Origin: Anas platyrhynchos
Taxonomy: Eukaryota; Chordata; Aves; Anseriformes; Anatidae
Reading direction: 5' to 3'
DNA length: 64,000 nucleotides
Assembly (NCBI RefSeq): GCF_047663525.1
Contig: NC_092605.1
Location: 1,364,001 to 1,428,000 of the forward strand
The translations under genes and the position numbers were made by a program. The notes under the pieces are model-generated. The model had not been told where the DNA came from, did no database searches, and saw only the letters and a program-made list of their open reading frames with translations. Below are positions 56,376-64,000 of this stretch, piece after piece. Position 1 is the first letter of the stretch, and each line of letters begins with the position of its first letter.

Positions 56376-58284
56376 GGGGTGCCAGGGACAGCGTTCCCTG
56401 CAGCCCAGCAATGGGATGACCCCAAGGCACCTCCTTTCATTTTGGAGGCTGTTTAAACACACGGTGCAGGGAGGTGGCTGCTTTTTGGGTGGCCGAAGCC
56501 CCCCCTGCCCTTAGCAGCTCTCAGAGGGGTCGGTGCCGACCCCAGCCCCGTGCCGTGCGCGTGCGGCACCGCGAGGGCGATGCCTGCAGGTCCCAGCCAG
56601 CCGATCCCTAAACCCCCCCCCCAAGGAATCATCCTCCAGCTCGGCTGCTTTTCCGCCGGCTTGGAGACGAGCCACCAGCGCGAGATTCCAGGCAGCCGAA
56701 CGCAAAATTTTCCATGCAGATCATTTCCTAATTAAACGGCTTCTGAAGCAGCCACGTGCGAGCTGGGAGCGCTGGTGAAGGCGCCAGCTCCCAGGGGGCC
56801 AAACTGGTGGGGGCTCACGTGGAGCAGCACGCATGGGCAGCTCCCCCCAGGCCCCCCAGCTCCTCGCAGCCCCCCTGTAAATCCTGGATCCGTCCCAGGC
56901 TGAGAGGGGAATCCTCCCTGCACCTCCCCGAGCTCATGCGAGCTGCAGCAGGAGGACACAGCCACCCCCGAGCCCTCCAGGAGCTCCAAAAAGCTCAAAC
57001 CCTTGGGTGCTCTCTCCAGGCATTCAGCGGCGTGCAAATTACACCAGGATGAGCCCAGCCATGGATTAGCCCCTTCCAACCCCTGTGGGAGGCTGATCAG
57101 CTCTGCCAACCCCGTTTCATGCTCGGGGGGCTGCACTGATCCCCCTGTCCCTGCGGCACCAGAGGCTCGTGCCTTGGTGGCTGCGCCAAGCGGGTGAAGC
57201 AAAGCGGGGGCTGCAGGCAGGGGGAGCGGAGTGAGGGGGCTTTGCTGGGATGTGTGGGGTGAATTGGGGCATGGGGGGCATGGAGGAGGGGGTGCTGTGA
57301 TCTCCCGAGCCCTCCGTGCCAACTCAGGGCTCCCTGGTGCGTTTTGGGGGCGGGTTGGGGCTGGTGCCGGCGCGGCGAGGCGAGGCGAGCAGCCCTGCGT
57401 GATGACACGGTGAGAAGGAGCTAAACATCCGGGGAGTAACGAGCCTCCGAGTCCCAATTTTATGGGCTAATTACGGCTCTGTTTATTGCACTTTTAAGTA
57501 GAAGTTGGTTGCAGTTGCTGGGGAGGCTCTGGCACGCCAATAAATAAACGCTGCGTCTCCCCACCAGCCTCCCCGTGCGCCGGGGTCAGGCTGGGCAGCA
57601 GGGCCGGGGGGGCAGCGGTTTTGGGACCCCTCAAGGGGACTTCTGGCTTCTGTCCCTGATTCTCCTGAATGGGATGGAGCCAGGACCCTCTCCTGAGCCA
57701 GTGGGGGCCACTCTGTCCCCAGCCACACGTCCCTGTCCCCTGCCGCACACGTGGCCAAGCCGGGGCGCTCAGACCCACTGCCCCGCGCACCCCACGGGGT
57801 CTTACCCTGGCTCCCCATCCCTGCCCGAGGCTGCCCGGGGGCTGTGGTGTGGCCAGGCCACCAAAATGTCACATCCCTGTCACCAGAGCAAGTGAAGGGG
57901 CAGGTGGGGACACCACGTCCCCGGGCTGGGCAGTTTGTCCCCGGGAGGAGGCGGCTGCAGCGTTGCCACCCAGGCGCTACGGGGCCGGGGCTGCGCGGGA
58001 GGAGTATTTTTAGCTTTCTCATTAACCGAGTGCTTTCAAATTAGCCTTCTATTAACCTCAAAGCAAAAATGAAAGCGGTAGAAAGAAAGCATTTTTCTCC
58101 CCCCCCCATTCCCTTGTAGGGTTTATGTCTCCCGCAGAACATCGAGGTTTCTGGCCCCGTTTGCCCCGCGGTGCCATCCCGCAGCACCCCCCCACTTCTG
58201 GGGGACAACGGGGCGCAGAGGGGCCACGCACGGCACAACCCTGCTGGGACCTTGCTGAAATTGATGAGTTTGTCCCAATCTTCA

Positions 58285-58330
58285 TGTGGGACAGACAGAC
58301 AGACAGACAGACGGATGGATGGACAGCAAA
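58285..58330. repeat. (GACA)n / (GGAT)n microsatellite
   Basis: About six GACA tetramers run into CGGATGGATGGACAG. Confidence 0.9.
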
Positions 58331-58429
58331 CCCTGAGGCTCTGCTCTGGCTCCATCCAGCTCCACCCGAGGTGCTCAGCACCCAGCAGCGGTGCAGGGGC
58401 TGCTCCTGGCTCTCTCCATCCCCTTGATT

Positions 58430-58482
58430 TTTATTTATTTTTATTTTTAATTTTAATTTTAATTTTTATTTTTATTTTTGCT
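58430..58482. repeat. (TTTTA)n low-complexity run
   Basis: About ten TTTTTA/TTTTAA units in a row. Confidence 0.9.
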
Positions 58483-59733
58483 GGGTTCCTGTGGCCGCGG
58501 GGCTGCTCCCTGCACCCCAAACCCGGCAGCACCATGGTGCAACTCCCCGTGGTGCAGGGGGTGCCGAGCCCTTAGGGTGCCCCCTTCCCCGCCGCCCACC
58601 CTGGTTCCCCGAGGTGCCGTGGATGGAGACCCAGGGCCCTGGGGTGCCACAGCTCCCACCCAGCCCCATGGGGCTCCCCAAAATCATCCTGCCCTCGAGC
58701 ACCCAGCACATCCCTGCACCCGAGCCACCTCCGATCAAAGGAGGCAGCCCCGTGTGTGTGCAGACCCCCTAAAACCCTGCGTGCGCGCACACGGGGGGTG
58801 ATTTCCATTAAGAGGAAAGCCGAAATAACAGGGACATCAAAGCGAAATTGGAAAGACAGAAGAAAAAAAAAAAAAATCCGGGCGGGGGGGAGAAGGGGTG
58901 GGGGCGAGGCGGGAGAAGAAAGGGAAGAAGCTGCACAGAGCCCGCGTCCGTCCTGCAAATTGGAAGTGCTGCTCGGAGGTGTCCACGGGCGACCTGCCAA
59001 ATCAATTGATTTCATCTGTGGGCAGAGAGGCCTTTTTTTTTTTTATTTCACACCAATTTTCACGGCCGGCGTTAGATAAAAATGGCAGAAACGCCGGGAA
59101 GAGAGTGCGGCGGGGAGGGGTGCGGGGGGGGGACGGCGGATGACAAAAAGGGGATGGAGAGGGGATGCTGGCGGGGAGGGGAGCGGGGGCCGTGCTGGAG
59201 TGGGGCTGATTTTGGGGATGCTGCCCCCACCACCCCACCACACACCAGTGGGCAATGGGCACCCACAGCCCCGTGCCCCCCTCCTGCCCCCTGGGATGCT
59301 CTGACATCGGGACCCAGCTCCCCTCCCTCCCAGGCCACAGAAATGAGGGGGAAACCCCAATTTCTGGCAGTTTTTGGGAGGCGCAGTGGGGTCACCCCTC
59401 TGCCACAGGCACCCGTGCTGAGCTGGAGAGCTCAGGCAGAGAAAAATAGCTGGTGACATCAAGGTTATGCAGTCCTGGGCTGCCAGGAAGGATTATCTCC
59501 TGCAATCCATCACTGGCCTGGATCCTATTGCCTTTTTCCTTTTGCTCTTTTTCTTCCCTCCGTTCTTTGCTCTCCATTTTTTTTTTTATTTTTTTTGAAT
59601 GGAAAACGTTTTTAGCAACCTTAATAGCCACCGAGAGCTGCTGCAAAGCTGGCACGGAAATCTATCATTTTTATTTGGCTGCGTCTGATAATAAGTAAGC
59701 TCGGGCCGTAAATCCCGCGACCTTGAGAATTAA

Positions 59734-59772
59734 ATAATAACAATAATAATAATAATAATAATAATAATAACG
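59734..59772. repeat. (AAT)n microsatellite
   Basis: About eleven AAT units with one CAAT interruption near the start, beside a low-GC unique block (59630-59735). Confidence 0.95.
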
Positions 59773-61534
59773 AAATCCCACGGAACTGCCCGCCCGGAGC
59801 AGGCCCCTCGGCGCAGGCAGGTGGGAAGGGCTCTGGTTGTCCTGGCACATGGGGACTTGTTTGTGAAGGGGAGAGGGCACCGAGCCGCTGCTGTCTGAGC
59901 ACCCCGATGGATTTGGGATGGGATGGGGTCAGGGCAGCTCCCCCAAGACCCTGCTGTGACCCCCATGGGCACAGAAAAAGGCCACGGGGCTGGGCGGTGA
60001 TGGGGACGCTGAGCATCAGCTGTGGCTCTGGTGCGTGCAGTGCCACTGATGGGTGGCACCGGGGCACGGCCAGGCTGTGGGACCCGCGGCACATTTTGGG
60101 GACCACTCCTGGGTCCTCCCCATGGGCTGGGGGGGGGGGGTCAATTTGGGGAGCAGGTGCTGGGTCCGGGAGCCCCGCGGTCCCCAGCGCAGCCTCGGGG
60201 CAGGGATTTGGCTGATGAGACATCTCGCTTTGGAAGTGTTTCGTTTTGACATTTCCCAAAGAAAAATCTCTGATTTTTTTTTGTCACACGATGGCATTTT
60301 TCTTTCAGAGCCAACGTATCAGAACCGTGACAAAAGCCCAGCAACTGGAAGTCAAAACATTTGCTTTGCGCCATGCGACGCACTCCAGGCTCCTTCCAAG
60401 AGGCGACTCCCTCCTGCCCCTCACTGCTGCTTTTTTTCCCCAATTTCCCTCTCCGTGCCCTCCTGGTCCTTGTGGTTCCTGGTCCTTGTGGCTCGTGGCC
60501 CTCGGGTTTTGCTGGCCACGGCTTCGTGCCGTTTGGCTGGGGTTTTTCATCTCCACGGGTGAGATCTCTGCCCCTGCACCCTAAATCCAAGCCCCCAGCC
60601 CCTGGTGTGGGTAAATGCGCCCGAGCTGCCCAGATTTTGGGGCTGAGATGGGGACAGGAGGGTGGGTGGCATGGGGATGCTGTGGGAGATGAGCACCAGC
60701 CCGTGACTCAGCAAGGATGGAATGAATTTGGGGGATTTTTACAAACTTTGGGCACCCTGGAGTTGTCTTTCTGTCTGAGAGCGGCACAGTCCTGCGGTCC
60801 GGTCCTGTGCTTTAAATCTCACCCCCGGCAAATTATTTGGCTGGAAGAGGGTCCCCAGGGCTGGACCCATGTGGGGTTTACCCCGTCAGCCCCGAGTCCC
60901 CTCCGGGAGGTCTGGGGGGGACCCGAGCAGCCCAGGGACCAGCAGGAGCTGCCTGCGATGATTCCACTCGCTCCTCATTCCTGATGCTGCAGCTATTAAA
61001 AATCCAACAAATGCGTTAAATTAAGCAGTACTCCTGCACATATTAAATGAACCTCCCTGCAGCAGGCCAGGAGCTCGCTGGAGCCCCGTGATGGAGGAGG
61101 TTTTTGGGGCCGTGGGGAAGAAGTGCACCCTGAGGAGCAGCCACTTCGGGGCCAAGCAGCTCCCGAGCCTGGCTCCCGACTTGGCGAGGGGCACAGAGCC
61201 CCAAACCAGTGCCTGGGACCCCAAGGGCAGCTCCTGGGTGCTGCTTTGGGGCTGCCAGGCTGGGGATCCCCACAGCTCCATGCGCCTCTGCTCCCCGGTG
61301 CATGGGTGCATGGGGAGCAGAGGGGTTCCCTGCAGGCTTTGGGGTGCCCAGAGGAGCCACCGGTGCTCCCCATTAATAATTCCCAGCTTCTAATGAGCTC
61401 CAAACACCCGGAGGGTCACAATTAGAAGTGAACCCTCTTGCTGGAGGCACGGCCGTGCTCGGCCCCACAGCCCGGGCTGCGCCCCGGGGTCACCGCGCTC
61501 ACCCAGCCCATGCGGGCTGTCCTCTGCCAGGACC

Positions 61535-61855
61535 CCGATTTAATTAATCTTCTGTCGAGTGCAGGAGTGCTAACGGTCCCGGAGGAAGCAGGCAAGATGA
61601 TTGTGCTGGAGTGAGACAAAAGAGAACAGTTAGAGTGTGACAGCCGGGATTAAAATGCCTACAACTCACTTCATACCCCGCGTCAGCGCGTTATATTCCG
61701 AATAAATAATGGGTTACTCCAGGTTAACTGTCTGTTGCTGCGTTCCAACTGTTGATATTTAATTAGCTCTAAAATTAAAGTGTTCTTTTATTGCCCTGCC
61801 ATTAGAATTGCTTTATTTCTAATTGATTGAGATTAAAGTGTCTCCTTGAGATCCC
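61535..61855. other. Candidate conserved non-coding element (low-GC block)
   Basis: About 300 bp of unique sequence includes GGGATTAAAATGCCTACAAC (near 61647), CGCGTTATATTCCGAATAAATAATGGG, GGTTAACTGTC (MYB/HNF1-like), GTTGATATTTAATTAGC, GAATTGCTTTATTTC and TAATTGATTGAGATTAAAG. Dense homeodomain cores and no coding character. Confidence 0.5.
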
Positions 61856-62099
61856 AGCTCCCCGGTGCCGGGGGAGGGCGTGGGGACAGGTTCGAGGCGG
61901 GGGCTGGCACCGGGGGGTGACAGGAGCCTGGTGGTGCTGAGCATCCCGGGCTGGCAGCTCCTGGCCCCCAAGGTCTCATCACCAGCTCTTGTATCTCACC
62001 TTTTTTGGTTGCCTTTTTTTTGAAATTCACCCTGAAATGCTAATGCCATGGTGAGGCGAGGAGGGGGACGGAGCTGCAGCCCAGGAGCCGCTTCCCACG

Positions 62100-62290
62100 T
62101 CTCAATAACCGCTGGAATTATTACCCAAAACCCGATCAGCCTGAGATGAAATTTAACAGCCCGAGGTGGACATCAGGCACTGATAAAAAAAAATAAAATA
62201 AAAAAAAAAAGCACATCTTGCTTCCAGCTTAAACGGCTCTTTAAAAAGCTAATGCATAATTTAACCGAGCAATTTACAGCCGGCGCGCTC
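62100..62290. other. Candidate conserved non-coding element (low-GC block)
   Basis: Includes TCAATAACCGCTGGAATTATTACCC (near 62100) and TAAAAAGCTAATGCATAATTTAACCGAGC (near 62240), flanking a low-complexity A-rich run at 62185-62210. Confidence 0.4.
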
Positions 62291-63194
62291 GTGGGGATGG
62301 CAGGGGGGGCGCAGAGGGGCCGAGGGCTCACAGGCAGCTGTGGGACACGCTCGTCCCCATCACCACAGGGCGATGCTTGCTCCCCTCATCCCCTGCACCC
62401 CTCTGTCCCCCCTGCACCTCTCTGCCCCCCAGCACCCCGAGCCTCTCCCCTAAAAAACGCAGCAGAGCAGCGCCCTGCCTGTTGCTCCAGCGCACCGGTG
62501 ATCGCCGCGGGAGGCCAGGTTTATTGGCGGGGCCGTATTCTGCGCCCCAGGTAAGAGCAGCACCGAGCTGCAGCAGCAGCAGATTTGATGTAGTGCTGCT
62601 GTCAGCGGGGACACGGCCCCGTGGCCGCCACGGGAGCTGTGCGCCAGCGGCTGCCCCCAGCGTGAATTCGTGGCAAGCTGTCAGGAGCGTGTGATACGAG
62701 GGGTGTCGGGCACCGAAGGTTTTGGGAAGGAGGGATGGGTGCCAGGGTTTTGATGCCCCTTCCTGCACGGATGTCCCATGGGTGCTGGAGGAGGGCAGCG
62801 TGTGCCCGCGTGGCTCCAAGGGTGAGCGCGGGCTGTGCCAGGGGAGCGCTCTGCAGCTCCTGGTGCCGTGGTTCCAGCCTGAGCACCCACAGCTCCACGC
62901 TGCCCTGTGCCAGGATGCTGTGGCCAACACGGTCCCCAGCCCAAACCCTGGGAGCTCAGCCCTGGGACAGCAGCACCAGGGCAGGATGAGGCCCTGCAGG
63001 CAGCCAGGAGAAGCGCCGAGCACCGCCGGCTGCGCATCCTCCTGCCACACATCCCCGCTCCGTGCCATGTCCCCGTCCTGCTCCTGGGGAGGTCCAGGGA
63101 TCCAGCAGGTCACGGCCCCCAGCAGAAATGAGCCCAGCTCAGCAGAAAAGCTGCGGAGGTTCCTGACAGGCTTGGAGGGAGGGGAGGGGAGGGG

Positions 63195-64000
63195 ATAAAA
63201 CCTGCGCAAAATGTAAAGAGCTGCCGGACCCGCTAAACGAATTAACTTGGTAGTGGAATGCATCTGCATAAATCTGAATAAATGACGACTCCAAGTCCGG
63301 GCCAGGTGCTTGGCAACGCCCTCATCCAGGGAAACGTGAACGAGGAATAAACGTGATGGAAGAGGAGATTTTGGCCTGGATCTGTTTGCCTCTCCGAGCC
63401 CCGTGCTGCTCCCGTGGCTGCGCTCGGTGCGAGCCGAGCTCCTGGCACCCCGAATCGCTGTGGTGCTGGGGGCAGGCACGAAGCCACCCCTCGGCAGAGC
63501 AGCAGCGAGCAATCGGCGTGACATTTCGGTAAATGCTACAGCCATTTGTAAGTGTTCGTTTCCGTGGGCGCCCCATCTATTACATGACAGCTATTTGCTG
63601 AACATCCTGACGCGCCTTCCTCCGTTTACAGATAAGCTCCTGAGCAGGGGGAGGCTCGGGGCACGGCTCAGCCAGGGGCTTGGCGTGGCAAAACTTCATC
63701 TCCAAAAGCCTCCCGGTGTGCAGGGTGGCACAGGCACCCAGTGGCACCCGGTGCTGTGCCAGGAGGAGGTGAGAGGCTGCATCCAGACGGCTGCTGGGGG
63801 TGACACCTCGGGCGTGCAGGAGGCAGCCGCATTATGTGCAGAGCTGGGCTTTAATTCAGCTAAAAGTCTTGGAAAACCACTGAAATAGCTCCGTGGAAAA
63901 CAGCAGTAATGCAAAATAAATAAGACCAAGGTGCCACAGGTAGGTGCTCAGCTTAATCCAACGGTGCCATCACCCAGAAAATGCTCAGCCCTCATCCCCC
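63195..64000. other. Distal non-coding end of the window
   Basis: Mixed sequence has low-GC unique patches at about 63225-63300 (CTAAACGAATTAACTTGG, CTGAATAAATGACG), 63525-63600 and 63830-63960. No exon of the next gene is recognised before the window ends. Confidence 0.4.

Noticed and set aside
62328-63545. 405-residue minus-strand frame
   Set aside because: Low stop density at high GC; no domain, no splice partners, and it crosses low-GC non-coding blocks.

Overview
This is host nuclear DNA from a bird. It is very GC-rich, has short introns, long G or C runs and many minisatellites, as expected of a gene-dense microchromosome. The only interspersed repeat recognised is one CR1 LINE 3' end inside DNAI2, which also fits a bird (or other sauropsid). 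Seven protein-coding genes can be built exon by exon with splice sites and phases that agree: OXLD1, CCDC137, GPRC5C, BTBD17, DNAI2, TTYH2 and RPL38. All assignments come from remembered protein families; no search was run.

Layout: 1-1942 has no recognisable gene. OXLD1 (minus) and CCDC137 (plus) share a roughly 200-bp bidirectional promoter at about 4.57-4.77 kb, and the first intron of each is filled by a minisatellite. GPRC5C (minus) has its coding exons at 9.38-11.46 kb and its CpG-rich promoter near 12.6 kb. A 5-kb non-coding interval with an orphan CCAAT-box cluster (16.2-16.45 kb) leads to BTBD17 (plus, 18.3-21.75 kb). BTBD17 ends tail to tail with DNAI2 (minus, 22.94-29.36 kb), an outer dynein arm intermediate chain with a textbook RFX X-box upstream. 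TTYH2 (minus, 30.53-37.77 kb) and RPL38 (minus, 38.89-41.15 kb) follow. From 41.2 kb to the end, 23 kb holds no gene: minisatellites alternate with lower-GC blocks rich in TAAT, SOX-like and octamer motifs that look like conserved enhancers. In mammals this side of RPL38 is a long gene-poor interval reaching to SDK2.

The order RPL38-TTYH2-DNAI2-BTBD17-GPRC5C and all strands match human 17q25.1 in mirror image. KIF19 (expected between DNAI2 and BTBD17) and GPR142 (expected between BTBD17 and GPRC5C) are not seen. OXLD1-CCDC137, which lie several megabases away in human 17q25.3, directly abut GPRC5C, so a rearrangement junction lies at about 7.0-8.7 kb. The genes are functionally unrelated (mitochondrial protein, nucleolar protein, orphan receptor, secreted BTB protein, ciliary dynein chain, tweety membrane protein, ribosomal protein). 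No prokaryotic-type system, CRISPR, tRNA, rRNA or virus-derived element was seen.
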